A DNA stretch of 64,000 bases from Coprococcus_C hominis (GCF_020687505.1 NZ_JAJEQT010000005.1), one strand, 5' to 3'; counted from the stretch's first letter, positions 27,782 through 37,821 are shown. The notes: generated by a model from the sequence alone, not told the origin. Numbers and translations are program-made.

Positions 27782-28687
27782 CTACTTTTTTGGTACTAAT
27801 ACATACGAATTTCTTGGATTCACTCTTCCATTCGTTGTATACGTCATATTAGACTGATTATAGTATATATCCAGCTTAACTGAATTGTTTTTTGCATCAA
27901 TGTTTGCTGTACATCCCGCAACACCAACGCCTATCGCTCCTAGCTTTGCTTCAACATATGACAAATATGGATTATACAGATGTACAAACTTTGAATTTGA
28001 ATCTGACATATCCACCTCATCATCTGACATTGTCATGTATGCATATTTTCTGCCATAATACATGTTATTGTTTTCGAAGTAAAAGGTAGAAACTAATGTG
28101 TCATTTATGCTGTATACAATTTTGGAATTTTGTTCTGTGCACTGTACCTTTGTTGCTTCCCCTGTCAATGAATTAGTTATTACCTGTTCAGACAAAATGC
28201 TTGGGTTTCCACCCGGTACCAGATTCATATCCAACGGAACAGAACTTTCAATTCGCAGATATGATATATATATTGGATCGTCTACATCAATATCCTTAAA
28301 ACATATTACATCTGCCTTTGAAACTGAATCAGTAATTCCATATAAAGATGGATCTTTTACAAGTGCTTTTGCTGTTGCCTCATCTTTCACATAGAACTTC
28401 TTCGCCATTGTTGCACTTGTCTCTTCTCCTACCGTTGCAAAATTCAACTGTTCTGATGCTGTATATCCAACCATCACAATATCATTTGCCTGCATGATAG
28501 TGTCTGTAATTAAGCTATATGTTTCCTGAGCCTGTGTTTGTAACTTAACATCCACCTGTTCTTTCCTTGTTTGTGATACGCTCGATCCCATAAAGGAAGA
28601 AACTGCTAACATCAAGAACGCAAGCACTGCTATAGCTATAATTAATTCCACCAAGGAGAAGCCGCTGTTTTTATTATCTTTATTCAT
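27782..28687 (-). CDS. type IV minor pilin (GspJ/PilW-like size and position)
   Basis: About 301 residues with a class III (prepilin) signal: short basic leader, then NSG^FSLVELIIAIAVLAF, with Glu at mature position 5 and a hydrophobic helix. The prepilin peptidase PilD is expected to cut after Gly and methylate Phe. The C-terminal part is an unrecognised globular domain that ends RNSYVLVPKK. The GTG at 28693 is open, but ATG at 28687 has AAGGAGGGG at ideal spacing. It is the last of four minor-pilin-like genes, 8 bp after the previous one, and precedes the giant exported protein. Confidence 0.88.
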   Translation of the reverse strand: MNKDNKNSGFSLVELIIAIAVLAFLMLAVSSFMGSSVSQTRKEQVDVKLQTQAQETYSLITDTIMQANDIVMVGYTASEQLNFATVGEETSATMAKKFYVKDEATAKALVKDPSLYGITDSVSKADVICFKDIDVDDPIYISYLRIESSVPLDMNLVPGGNPSILSEQVITNSLTGEATKVQCTEQNSKIVYSINDTLVSTFYFENNNMYYGRKYAYMTMSDDEVDMSDSNSKFVHLYNPYLSYVEAKLGAIGVGVAGCTANIDAKNNSVKLDIYYNQSNMTYTTNGRVNPRNSYVLVPKK

Positions 28688-28701
28688 CTTCACGCCCCTC
28701 C

Positions 28702-29286
28702 TTAATGTAATGTATGGCTTCCATTTTTATTCAAAACCACGGTATTTAACAATGAGTCTTTGCTGTTACGATAAAACTCATACTGACCATCACCATATAT
28801 ACACATGCCTTGACGGTCATAAATTATATATACAGGCTTTTCATCAATTCCGGTAATATCCTGTTCCGTACCAGATGAATCTTTGTACTTCACCTTTACA
28901 TATGCCGAAAAGCTCTCGCCCTTTCCACTGTTTGCATTCTCTGAATCATCAAATACATAACTGGAATTCAGCGACATATCATTACCATTTCCTATATAAT
29001 AACCCTTCTTTACATAATACTTACTACCACTTTTATAGACAGCTAATGCAAATTTGTAATCTGGCTGCTGTGTATCCGCTACCACACACATTTTCCCTTT
29101 GGCATTTTTCTGTGTTTCAGACAATGCTGTTTCCAATGTAATAGAAGCTTCCTTGGCTTTTGCATTATGCAAAATCGTGATTGTTACCATAGCCGCGCCA
29201 GTCATTATTGCAATAATCGCTATAACGATAATCATCTCAATGAGTGTGTAGCCTTTGTTATCCTTCATAAATCTTCTCTTCTCCAT
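28702..29286 (-). CDS. type IV minor pilin (GspH-like)
   Basis: A 194-residue prepilin: leader ending NKG, then YTLIEMIIVIAIIAIMTGAA. The cleavage would leave Tyr at position 1, with Glu at position 5 kept. The mature domain is small and beta-rich (YYVKKGYYIGNGNDM, YIIYDRQGMCIYGDGQYEF). An in-frame ATG at 29268 would give a shorter leader and is an alternative start; 29286 has AGAGGTGG upstream. It lies between the large PilX/GspK-like gene and another minor pilin in one operon, as expected for a pseudopilin tip complex. Confidence 0.88.
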   Translation of the reverse strand: MEKRRFMKDNKGYTLIEMIIVIAIIAIMTGAAMVTITILHNAKAKEASITLETALSETQKNAKGKMCVVADTQQPDYKFALAVYKSGSKYYVKKGYYIGNGNDMSLNSSYVFDDSENANSGKGESFSAYVKVKYKDSSGTEQDITGIDEKPVYIIYDRQGMCIYGDGQYEFYRNSKDSLLNTVVLNKNGSHTLH

Positions 29287-29297
29287 AGGCCACCTCT

Positions 29298-32200
29298 CTA
29301 TTCCACATTCTTCATCCAGTTTGCGAAGCTTACAACATCTGTATAATCAATCATATCAATTGATTTTGCTTCGGAGGCGTCTGTGGAAGATGCATCCTCT
29401 TCCTTTGGCTCATATCCACGGAACAGACTCAATATCAATTTTGAATTATCATCTCCAGTCAGTAAGCATTCACGCAATACTGCTCTACAAATCTCAGCGG
29501 AAGAAGCAATTGTTTTTACATTTCCTGCAACATATACTTTACCACCGGCAATAATCACACCTTCAAAATCTGTGACACCATTCTCAGCCGATGTATCAAA
29601 GTATACATCTCCCTTTGTGATTACAACGCCTCGTACCTCACCTTTATCTTCCTTCTTTGCCTTGACAACTACATCTGAATTACTTATCCATACAGAGTAC
29701 CCAGATGCAAGATCCATAACATTTGCGCCCGAATCTGTACCAGAAATATTAGGTGTAATGTTTGTGCTCTCTGTTATCTTCGACATATCCAGGAACTTAT
29801 TAATTGGTGTGATACTTCCATCGCCAAGATCTTCATCATTGACAACCGCCTTAATATACTGCTTCTCTACTGCATTGTTTGCAAGTGTAACCGAATCTAA
29901 TGTAGGATCCTGACTATAATGTCCCAGATTCCACTTCATATAGTCATATTCCATTTCCAAATCATTGGAAAGCTGATATGCATCTGTATACTTTGATTCC
30001 TTTCCGTTTGCATCTACTGAACCAAGCCAGCTATTTCCCTCATTCATGTCCTTCAGACTATCAGAAGTCAAAAGCTTTGTAAGTGCATCTGTATTGTCTG
30101 CTCTGACAATACTAAATGTTGTATCTTTCTTCGTTGTAATTGCACCGCTGGAATAAATACTTACATTTGGATCAAGATCTGCATCCGGAAGAACAATATT
30201 TCCAGCATCAAAATCCTCATAATCGCCAATATCTACCAAATATTCTGCAATTACACTATCTGTAAGCCCGGTCTTATTTGTTGCTGCTACATATTTTCTA
30301 TGCATTTCCAATTCAGCATCATAATCTTCAATAAAGCCTGCAGCAAAATACTGTGCAGACGGGAATTCATCTAACCATGCACTATACTCTGCATTTGTCA
30401 TCTGTCCTGCCATTACTCTAGCACGATACAGCAGTTCCGTCTGAGTGTATGCAGTCTGGAAATCATAATAATAATACTTCTTACCAGATATTTCCTGCAA
30501 TACACATGGTACCTTACCATCAAACTGATAAGATGGGAAATACTTTTCAAACAAATCACTGCCCTTTAATGCTGGTGGAAGTTCTGCCAGATAATATCCA
30601 AGCGACTCCCCTTTGTCATTCTTAGCAAGCTTAGGGATTCCATTATAGGTTACTGGAATATAAGCTTCCTGGTTACTCTTTAATGAAATACTCTCACCCA
30701 TCTTATAATCGCGGATGGTTGTAGTCTTATTATCATCTGTCCGCAATGCATCTGGCATTTCCGGATTATAATCCGTTGGATGATATGCATATGTATCCTT
30801 CACTGTGTTTACAACTGCATCATCTTCTCTTGTCGTTCCATCTACGCTGTTTACATCCTTTGAAAGCTCAATGTATGTACGTCCTGCTAAGAACAATGTT
30901 TTTGCCTGTGCCAAATTCAATGTTGACTGCTCACCATTTACGATAATAGCACTACTGTTATAATGCCCGCGATTTTCTGTTTTCTTATTACCTGCTGCAT
31001 CTGTAACTTCAATCTGGAAGTTTGCGGCATCCACAACTGGTGTAAACTTACGATCATCTTTCTCTGTGCTGTCTCCATAGCCAAAATAGCTACCAGTTAA
31101 CTGGAAAGAAGATCCTGCAGCATTTACTTCCGTGTCATCTTTTACATACATATTTGCTTTCATAATTGCCTCTGCGCCTTTGTATGTTGTTGTGACAGTA
31201 CCATCTTTTGCTGTATTATCTTTAACTGTACTATAACCATCTAATACAATATTGTCTGTCCATACCTCAGATTCTGCTGTCTGGCTTCCATTCTTACCAT
31301 AGACAGAAAGAGATCCCTTATCCATAACTGCCATTGTACCTGGTACAATAACCGTATCTGCCATAATAGATACCTGAGAACCATTTACATAGAATCCTGA
31401 GTATTTACTCTTAATTGTTGCACCATCATAATAATCGTTTCTTCCTGCAACCTCCGTTTGATTGTTCTGTGTTGCATAATTATTATAATAGGTATATGTA
31501 CTTGAAGTTTTCTCTCCCTTGGCACTCTTTGATGTTACACTGCCATGCTGATATAATTCTGCAATATTAACATTTTCTCCATCTTCCTGTTCAATCTCAT
31601 AAGTGTCGGATGTGGTAAGCTTTTTACTATCATCACTTACATCTTCATCCCATGTGCTTTCGTTATACTGCTTATTATAATAATCAGAAGCAGCATATAC
31701 ATTACCAGCAATGGTAAGCGGAACTGTTGGCTGATCAACCTCAACACCCATATCCGCTACTAAAGCATACTTGAAAATGTTAGGATCTGTATCATTCATA
31801 GAATCGAACAATACTGCAAAATCAGGATTGCCAATTACGATATCTGTTGTGATGCTCTGTGTAAACACACCATTTGCAGATGAACGATTGTATTCCTGCG
31901 TACGGCTTAACTTCAGATTCTTAATGATCTTACCAACCTTATTATTGTTTTCATCTTCATAATCTACAACCTGTATCCGGCTCGCATCCAATTTTACCGA
32001 ATCATTTGTGATATAAGATGTCAACTTTACTGCCAAATCATCCAAGCTTACTTTAAAGAATGGATTATTCTGCAGCTGACGGTAGAACTCTTTTGAGAAC
32101 ATCTCCTGAGCCTCGTCCTGTGTTTTCGTCACATAACGTCCCTTAATCAGATCATACTCAACCATATTCTCTACCGTATAAACATATGCATCCTGCAAGT

Positions 32201-32432
32201 CTTCCACTGTCTGTGAACCCACACCTGCATAAATTTCATTTAACGCCTGCTCAACATAATAGAAATTATCCCGGTCATTCAGCTCCTGTAGTTTTAACCG
32301 ATAAGACTGAACTGCAGCTGCTAACAACGCTCCAACAATAATTCCAATAAACGCAACAGAAACGACTACCATTACAATACTGGAGCCGGCATTACTTTTT
32401 AGTTTTTTCAACAGTTTTTTGAATTTTTTCAA
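29298..32432 (-). CDS. very large PilX/GspK-like minor pilin
   Basis: A 1044-residue protein starting with a Lys-rich leader and SNAG^SSIVMVVVSVAFIG followed by a long hydrophobic helix. This fits PilX/GspK-type minor pilins, and the usual Glu5 is replaced by Met. The bulk is extracellular-type sequence with a beta-helix-like pattern toward the C-terminus (GVVITKGDVYFD, GVIIAGGKVYVAGNV). PilX/GspK homologues are normally 150-350 residues, so it is greatly enlarged. The start is TTG with AAAGGGGG eight bases upstream, abutting the stop codon of the preceding gene. A tip-initiating role is inferred from the missing Glu5 and its place among the minor pilins. Confidence 0.78.
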   Translation of the reverse strand: MKKFKKLLKKLKSNAGSSIVMVVVSVAFIGIIVGALLAAAVQSYRLKLQELNDRDNFYYVEQALNEIYAGVGSQTVEDLQDAYVYTVENMVEYDLIKGRYVTKTQDEAQEMFSKEFYRQLQNNPFFKVSLDDLAVKLTSYITNDSVKLDASRIQVVDYEDENNNKVGKIIKNLKLSRTQEYNRSSANGVFTQSITTDIVIGNPDFAVLFDSMNDTDPNIFKYALVADMGVEVDQPTVPLTIAGNVYAASDYYNKQYNESTWDEDVSDDSKKLTTSDTYEIEQEDGENVNIAELYQHGSVTSKSAKGEKTSSTYTYYNNYATQNNQTEVAGRNDYYDGATIKSKYSGFYVNGSQVSIMADTVIVPGTMAVMDKGSLSVYGKNGSQTAESEVWTDNIVLDGYSTVKDNTAKDGTVTTTYKGAEAIMKANMYVKDDTEVNAAGSSFQLTGSYFGYGDSTEKDDRKFTPVVDAANFQIEVTDAAGNKKTENRGHYNSSAIIVNGEQSTLNLAQAKTLFLAGRTYIELSKDVNSVDGTTREDDAVVNTVKDTYAYHPTDYNPEMPDALRTDDNKTTTIRDYKMGESISLKSNQEAYIPVTYNGIPKLAKNDKGESLGYYLAELPPALKGSDLFEKYFPSYQFDGKVPCVLQEISGKKYYYYDFQTAYTQTELLYRARVMAGQMTNAEYSAWLDEFPSAQYFAAGFIEDYDAELEMHRKYVAATNKTGLTDSVIAEYLVDIGDYEDFDAGNIVLPDADLDPNVSIYSSGAITTKKDTTFSIVRADNTDALTKLLTSDSLKDMNEGNSWLGSVDANGKESKYTDAYQLSNDLEMEYDYMKWNLGHYSQDPTLDSVTLANNAVEKQYIKAVVNDEDLGDGSITPINKFLDMSKITESTNITPNISGTDSGANVMDLASGYSVWISNSDVVVKAKKEDKGEVRGVVITKGDVYFDTSAENGVTDFEGVIIAGGKVYVAGNVKTIASSAEICRAVLRECLLTGDDNSKLILSLFRGYEPKEEDASSTDASEAKSIDMIDYTDVVSFANWMKNVE

Positions 32433-34136
32433 CTAATTAGCCCCCTTTGCTCCAGATAACCGAACTGTATTCAAGCTCTCCTTGTCCGGTGTTAATTTTA
32501 CTGTAACTGTGTATAATCTTTCTGATTCTCGTGTATCTTCACTAAGCATATACAGAACCTTCATATCTCCAGTCGTTGTTGTTCCATCGGAAGATACTGT
32601 ATTTGTAACATAAGAATTACCCAATGCATATTTGAGATAAACCGCATCCACTTCATTTTCTACGGAACTTCTTGATTCTTTCTCTCCCTTTACATAATCA
32701 AACACTCCTGAAAATGCATCTGACTGGAACTGAGAATCATTATCTCCATCATAATAACCATTTGTATCAAGATTTGTAAAGATGTATATACGTTTGTAGC
32801 CATCTGGATTTGTTGCCTTACCAGTGCTATCAAGTTCTACAGATGTATTGTTATTCTTACTTGCAAGATGTATCGTAACTTTTCTTGTCTGTGTTGAATC
32901 AGTATAGTATGTATAATATTCTGCTTTCTTATCAGGAACTCCATCTCCATCTGAATCTATCGTATAATAATCATCCAAGCTTGCCTTGGCATTCTGCTGA
33001 TCCTTATACGGTTTATAGAGATACAGTTTGCTCTCATCTACATTGTTATCAAATAAGATATAATCATCACTCTGATATACCGCATTCTCAGTATTTGCGC
33101 CAGAAATACAATACGGCTGGTATTCAAAATAAATTTCCGGTGCCTGCTTTGTATAGAATTTCTGACTGAAAACTGTATAACTTACCATATCATGATAGGA
33201 ACTCGTCGCAGCACCATCAACAATCAAGCTATATGTATAATCATAATATACATCGGCTTTTACAATATAGTAATCTTTTCCTGTTGAAGCATCTGTTGCC
33301 TTATCCGTATATATCTTGATTAATCTCTTTGAATTGTTCATACTATCCTGCGACAATATTGACTCATTATCAACATTCAGCAATGCCTGCTGCCATGATT
33401 CATAATCCAATTCACGAAGATGATCCATTGCCTTGGAGAACAACGCCGAAAATGCTTCTGAGTCAAAGCTGGATGTACCACCCAATATAAGCGCAACCGT
33501 ATTCTTATCAAGGTCATGCATATTACCCAGATTTACATCATTCGGATTTTGTACATAACTTACTGCCGATCCATCGGAATTGGTATCTGTACATACAACT
33601 GCTGATACATAACCTTCATCATTATACTTTACAATCGAACCTTCATTGGTGAGTTCAAACCCTTCGCCAAAGGCTGCCAATTCTGTGCTTGTCAGATTAT
33701 ATGCAACTTTATAATGTTTTGGTGCACTCTCTCCACCATACGCACGTACTTTATTTGACAAGTCATCGAGTACTACAACATTTGAATACTTATCTCTCTT
33801 AGCTCCAATCTCGCTTTCCGGTAACTGATATTCATATGCAGAATATGTAAGATCCGTTGCGATTTCATTTGCCGATGTATCATACATGGTAACTGAAAGA
33901 TCTGCATGTATCGTAGGATCTCCATATCGATCATTCAGGTCTTCTCTTGAAACCGTCTGGAATTCCTCCATCTCACTACCAGCCATCTCATTTACCTCCT
34001 GGAGAGCTTTTGCCTTCCGGCTTGTCTCCAGGGTATTGGCAAATTGTTTTAAAATCGGAGTTAAAAGGACTGACAATATGGCAACAGCTATGACGATTTC
34101 AATCAAAGTGAAACCTTTATTATTTGTTTTTGCCAT
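32433..34136 (-). CDS. large type IV minor pilin (GspI/PilV-like position)
   Basis: A 567-residue prepilin with leader MAKTNNKG and mature start FTLIEIVIAVAILSVLL, Glu5 present. After a helical stem (about 8-60) comes an enlarged extracellular domain rich in Asp, Ser, Tyr and Thr that I do not recognise. Typical minor pilins are 130-250 residues. DYYTIDSDGDGVPDKKAEY looks like a thrombospondin-type-3 or dockerin-like calcium loop (DSDGDGVPD), so calcium may be bound. It follows the PilO-like gene by 16 bp and directly abuts the next gene. Confidence 0.87.
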   Translation of the reverse strand: MAKTNNKGFTLIEIVIAVAILSVLLTPILKQFANTLETSRKAKALQEVNEMAGSEMEEFQTVSREDLNDRYGDPTIHADLSVTMYDTSANEIATDLTYSAYEYQLPESEIGAKRDKYSNVVVLDDLSNKVRAYGGESAPKHYKVAYNLTSTELAAFGEGFELTNEGSIVKYNDEGYVSAVVCTDTNSDGSAVSYVQNPNDVNLGNMHDLDKNTVALILGGTSSFDSEAFSALFSKAMDHLRELDYESWQQALLNVDNESILSQDSMNNSKRLIKIYTDKATDASTGKDYYIVKADVYYDYTYSLIVDGAATSSYHDMVSYTVFSQKFYTKQAPEIYFEYQPYCISGANTENAVYQSDDYILFDNNVDESKLYLYKPYKDQQNAKASLDDYYTIDSDGDGVPDKKAEYYTYYTDSTQTRKVTIHLASKNNNTSVELDSTGKATNPDGYKRIYIFTNLDTNGYYDGDNDSQFQSDAFSGVFDYVKGEKESRSSVENEVDAVYLKYALGNSYVTNTVSSDGTTTTGDMKVLYMLSEDTRESERLYTVTVKLTPDKESLNTVRLSGAKGAN

Positions 34137-34152
34137 AAATCCTCACCCTCTC

Positions 34153-35295
34153 TTAGTATACCTTAACAGTACCTGTCTTGCTGCCTAAGGCAAATCTAGG
34201 AGCGCTCTTGTCATCGTCTGCAACCTTCACATAAACCGGAACATCTGTTGAGTTGCTTACACTCAATGTAATTCCATTCTTGTCATCATTATCTACACGA
34301 GCAGATGACTCAACATAAATTGTTAAATCCTTATCTGTCAGCTCAAATGAGTAAGAATCGCTGCCCATTGCAACCTCGACCATATTCTTACCATCCTCAT
34401 CTGTAATTGTAAGTGTAACCTTCTCAACATCGTTTGCTGTTGAGCTTACCTTGTTGCTTCCTGCACTTACAATAATACCATCTGAGCTGTCTCCATTTGC
34501 ATTGTTCAAACCAATCAGGATATCATGATCACTCGCGATATCTTCACCCTGACCTGCATCATGGCTGGAAGTCTGTACAGATGCTGCACCAGGACCTCCA
34601 AGGAAGATATTAGATACACCTTCTGGTACATCTACATCCACACTATCTGCTTCACGTCCACCACCTGTTATACAATATGCATTCAAAGAAATGCTTCCTG
34701 AATATACATCATCCTGTGAATTATATGCAATGTTGAAAGAAGAAATATTCATTCTGTACTTATATCCCATAATATAATCAATGAAATCCTTCAAGCCTTC
34801 ATATGATCCTGTATATGTAATAGGAAATGCTGCTGACATACACTGATAATCACCAGATCCAACAGTCGTTGTATCTTCATCCGTTGCTTCTTCTGTATCG
34901 CTTGTATCATTAGACGCACTTGCTGCTGCACTTAAACTGTAGAATGTCTCAGGCTGTCCAAGGCCAACAGAGTTTACACCAAACTGTAAATTCCCCTCAT
35001 CCTTTTCAACACCTTTGATGAACATAACAGAAATTTCCTGATCCAATGTTGCAGGGAAATATGCCAGTCTGTCAGCAAAAAGCTTTTCATATTCAGCAGT
35101 CTTTTCCTCATACATGTCACGATCTTTCTGTTTTGCATTTAATTCATCATAGCGAGCCTGTAATGTGTCTACCTCTGACTGAATTGAATCTGCAGTGCTC
35201 ATATTATCCTTAAATACATACAGATATGTAAGGCCTAAAATTGCAACTGCCACGATAAATAAAATAATTTTAATATTACTTTTGCTTAATTTCAT
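34153..35295 (-). CDS. pilO: PilO-like pilus alignment protein
   Basis: A 380-residue protein with one N-terminal membrane helix (about 8-28, IIIKILFI-type) and a coiled coil (about 33-75, SEVDTLQARYDELNAKQK). After it comes a ferredoxin-like domain split by an acidic Asp/Glu/Thr-rich insert near 130-150, containing the PilO-like AFPITYTGSYEGLKDFIDYI. The C-terminal 150 residues are extra and unrecognised, probably Ig-like and extracellular (GMSNIF..., VTLTITDEDGKNMVEV). PilO pairs with PilN and links the inner machinery to the outer pilus. It directly follows the PilM-PilN fusion gene by 15 bp. The call rests on topology, a motif and gene order. Confidence 0.72.
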   Translation of the reverse strand: MKLSKSNIKIILFIVAVAILGLTYLYVFKDNMSTADSIQSEVDTLQARYDELNAKQKDRDMYEEKTAEYEKLFADRLAYFPATLDQEISVMFIKGVEKDEGNLQFGVNSVGLGQPETFYSLSAAASASNDTSDTEEATDEDTTTVGSGDYQCMSAAFPITYTGSYEGLKDFIDYIMGYKYRMNISSFNIAYNSQDDVYSGSISLNAYCITGGGREADSVDVDVPEGVSNIFLGGPGAASVQTSSHDAGQGEDIASDHDILIGLNNANGDSSDGIIVSAGSNKVSSTANDVEKVTLTITDEDGKNMVEVAMGSDSYSFELTDKDLTIYVESSARVDNDDKNGITLSVSNSTDVPVYVKVADDDKSAPRFALGSKTGTVKVY

Positions 35296-35310
35296 ACTCT
35301 GCTCCCTCCC

Positions 35311-36936
35311 TTACTCAGCTTCTGCTTCTGTCGTTTCAGTATCCCCGGCATCATCAGTTGAAGCTTCAGGGTTTTCCATCATCGGTACATAGTTGACTGT
35401 GACAGTAAATTCATATGTGATTTCTCCATCTGTATCCTTCTTTGAAATGCTTGCTACATACGCATTGTCTACACAATCAATTGTCTTCAGCTGCATAATA
35501 AAATCTGCAATTGCATCATAGCTTGTTGATACACATGGCATTGATACACCGTTGTTATCAGATGAGAATGATGATACGACTATACTTGTAGGAATCTTAC
35601 TCTCTAATTCTGAGATAAACTGTCTTGCATTTTCGTTCAACTGGTATGTTGTATAGTACATAGACTCCATGTCTGTATACTTTGCTTCAGCTGCATCATA
35701 TGCATCGATAATATCTTCAATATCACTGATTCTTGCAATATCTGACTCTAACTGATCTCGTTTTTCAGTCACAGTATTCTTCTTATTAATAGAATAGAAC
35801 GCCATGCCAGCTGCACCAATTGCAGCAACTGCGATCAATGCAATAAACGGAGCCAGACTTCCGTCTGCCTTTGTTGCGGATGCTGCTACATCTGCAAGTT
35901 CAAATCCCATTGGAGCAAACGCTGCTCCGATTGGAGTAACAAGATATACCGGATTGTATACTTTCAAGTCGATACTTGGATCAAACTTGATATTGTACAA
36001 TGTATCCATAATTCGTGTGCTGACATTCAACTGTACTTTAAAAAGTCCGTCAATACCGCGAATCAACGCACCATCACCAGTCAGGAATACATCCTCAATT
36101 GGCTTGTCCGGGTTCTTTGATGCATAGAAGTCCATAACACGTCCAATGTTGTTAATCAAATAACGGAATGCACCAGTTACTTCGTTATCATCAAAATCTA
36201 CAGTGATCAAGCGATCGTTCTGGAGCAATGTCATAGCGGTTGTTGCATCAACGCCCTTGTCATCCATGACTACATTTACAACAGAGTTTGTACCATATGG
36301 AACCGTTCTCTGTAACAGCAGGTTATCGCCCTGTACAATATTCAATACTGTACTCTCGCTACCTAACTGGATAACCATGGTTGTTGTGTTCTGATTTGTC
36401 TGTGTTTTAATAAGCTGGAGCATTGCATTACCGATATAATCCAGTGCAACGACATTCAATCCAGCCATCTGACCTAAGTCATAATAAGACTTTACCATAT
36501 GCTCCGGTGCTGCAACCGCAAGTACGCGAAGCTGCTTGTTATTCTCTTCATCTGTTACTGTCTCAAGCACAGAATGAGAAACAACATAATCTTCTATATT
36601 TACAGGGAAATACTCGGATGAGTTTGAATTGATAATTCCTCTGATCTTTTTCTCTGGAACAAACGGTATCATAACCTCTCTGTTTACAATCTTTGTCGAT
36701 GAAAGAACGAAGATCGCATTCTTATTATTAATACCGCGAGCCATCAACTGCTGTGTAATTGCCTCTGCAATCTTCTCTGGCTCCTTTAATACACCATCTT
36801 CATAGGAATCTTCTGGTGTTTCAAAAATGATGATATTATGAATCATCGTCTGCTTTTTTGCTGAAGCAGTCAGCTCAATAATTGTAATACTTTCGTTTGT
36901 GATATCAATCGATAACACTTTATTGCTTTTTGCCAT
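35311..36936 (-). CDS. PilM-PilN fusion protein
   Basis: A 541-residue protein joining two normally separate parts. Residues 1-345 are an actin-like ASKHA domain of PilM type (VLSIDITNESITIIEL, TMVIQLGSESTVLN, DVFLTGDGALIRGIDG). A membrane helix at about 362-383 then leads into a coiled coil (KKNTVTEKRDQLESDIARIS) and a ferredoxin-like PilN domain (IPTSIVVSSFSSDNNGVSM to about 515), with an acidic tail. PilM sits in the cytoplasm and binds the N-terminal tail of PilN; here they are covalently linked, so that contact is built in. It lies between pilD and pilO, in the position where separate pilM and pilN genes would be expected. Confidence 0.87.
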   Translation of the reverse strand: MAKSNKVLSIDITNESITIIELTASAKKQTMIHNIIIFETPEDSYEDGVLKEPEKIAEAITQQLMARGINNKNAIFVLSSTKIVNREVMIPFVPEKKIRGIINSNSSEYFPVNIEDYVVSHSVLETVTDEENNKQLRVLAVAAPEHMVKSYYDLGQMAGLNVVALDYIGNAMLQLIKTQTNQNTTTMVIQLGSESTVLNIVQGDNLLLQRTVPYGTNSVVNVVMDDKGVDATTAMTLLQNDRLITVDFDDNEVTGAFRYLINNIGRVMDFYASKNPDKPIEDVFLTGDGALIRGIDGLFKVQLNVSTRIMDTLYNIKFDPSIDLKVYNPVYLVTPIGAAFAPMGFELADVAASATKADGSLAPFIALIAVAAIGAAGMAFYSINKKNTVTEKRDQLESDIARISDIEDIIDAYDAAEAKYTDMESMYYTTYQLNENARQFISELESKIPTSIVVSSFSSDNNGVSMPCVSTSYDAIADFIMQLKTIDCVDNAYVASISKKDTDGEITYEFTVTVNYVPMMENPEASTDDAGDTETTEAEAE

Positions 36937-36994
36937 TCGTTATAGCCTCCCTCGCTAATCAGTGATTTTATATGTAGGACTTTCGTCCATATAC

Positions 36995-37738
36995 TTATAG
37001 GTACCAGCTCACGAGCTGTTCACCCCATATCATTGCTATAAATATACCCATAGATAAATATGGGCCAAAAGCCAGCTTTCTGCCAGCTTTCTTAACAGCC
37101 ATTCGTATGAGATGTACCACCGTTCCGATGATACACGCCATGATAAATGCTACCGTAATTAGTTTCCAGCCCATCAGTAAGCCGGTTGCCGCCATAAGCT
37201 TTATGTCACCGTGTCCTATGCCTCTCCCCTTTGTAACAAGATTAATGAGAAGTAAAAAAACGCTGACAGCAAACAAACCGATTACATACTGACTCCAATT
37301 ACTTATATCTGTAAAGAGTCTAACCAGTCCCAAAATTAGTATAAAAATATTGAATCCCAAGGGGATTTCCTGTGTACGCCAATCTATGACGCTTAACGCT
37401 AGTAAGGCAGAAGCACACAGGCAATAAAGGAACGTTTCCAATGTGATTCCTTTTGCGAGGAAGACAACCACATATATGATTCCATTTGCAGCCTCCACAA
37501 TCGGGTACTGTACTGAAATATGTGCCTTACAATGCCTGCACTTTCCACCTAAAAATAAATAACTAAATAAAGGTATGAGTTCATACCAGGATAAGGTATG
37601 CCCACATGTCATACAATGAGACCGTTTTAAGGTTATGCTTTCTTTTATCGGAAGTCTTAAAATTAAAACATTGACAAAACTACCGATTACAATTCCATAT
37701 AACGCAAAAAAAATGCTAAATACTATTGTTACTAACAT
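36995..37738 (-). CDS. pilD: prepilin peptidase / N-methyltransferase
   Basis: A 247-residue A24 aspartic protease in the membrane. It cuts prepilin leaders and methylates the new N-terminus. The N-terminal region has the two CxxC pairs of the bifunctional type (HCMTCGHTL and KCRHCKAHIS). The catalytic Asp residues are in SVIDWRTQEIP and in GIGHGDIKLMAA. About six to eight membrane helices follow. The start ATG at 37738 has AAAGG upstream. It lies between pilA and the PilM-PilN gene, and would process the five prepilin-like products of this locus. Confidence 0.95.
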   Translation of the reverse strand: MLVTIVFSIFFALYGIVIGSFVNVLILRLPIKESITLKRSHCMTCGHTLSWYELIPLFSYLFLGGKCRHCKAHISVQYPIVEAANGIIYVVVFLAKGITLETFLYCLCASALLALSVIDWRTQEIPLGFNIFILILGLVRLFTDISNWSQYVIGLFAVSVFLLLINLVTKGRGIGHGDIKLMAATGLLMGWKLITVAFIMACIIGTVVHLIRMAVKKAGRKLAFGPYLSMGIFIAMIWGEQLVSWYL

Positions 37739-37764
37739 CGTCCTAACCTTTCCGTCTCATTTTT

Positions 37765-37803
37765 AACAGATTCCACCCGATCATTCGAGTGGAATCTGTT
37801 TTT
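37765..37803. other. hairpin between pilA and pilD
   Basis: AACAGATTCCAC (37765-37776) pairs with GTGGAATCTGTT (37789-37800), and an inner CGA/TCG extends the stem. On the minus strand, where pilA and pilD lie, no T-run follows; the T-run (37799-37803) is on the plus strand. It may protect or separate the pilA message from the rest rather than stop it, or terminate antisense transcription. Confidence 0.7.
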
Positions 37804-37821
37804 GTGATTTAATCACATATT

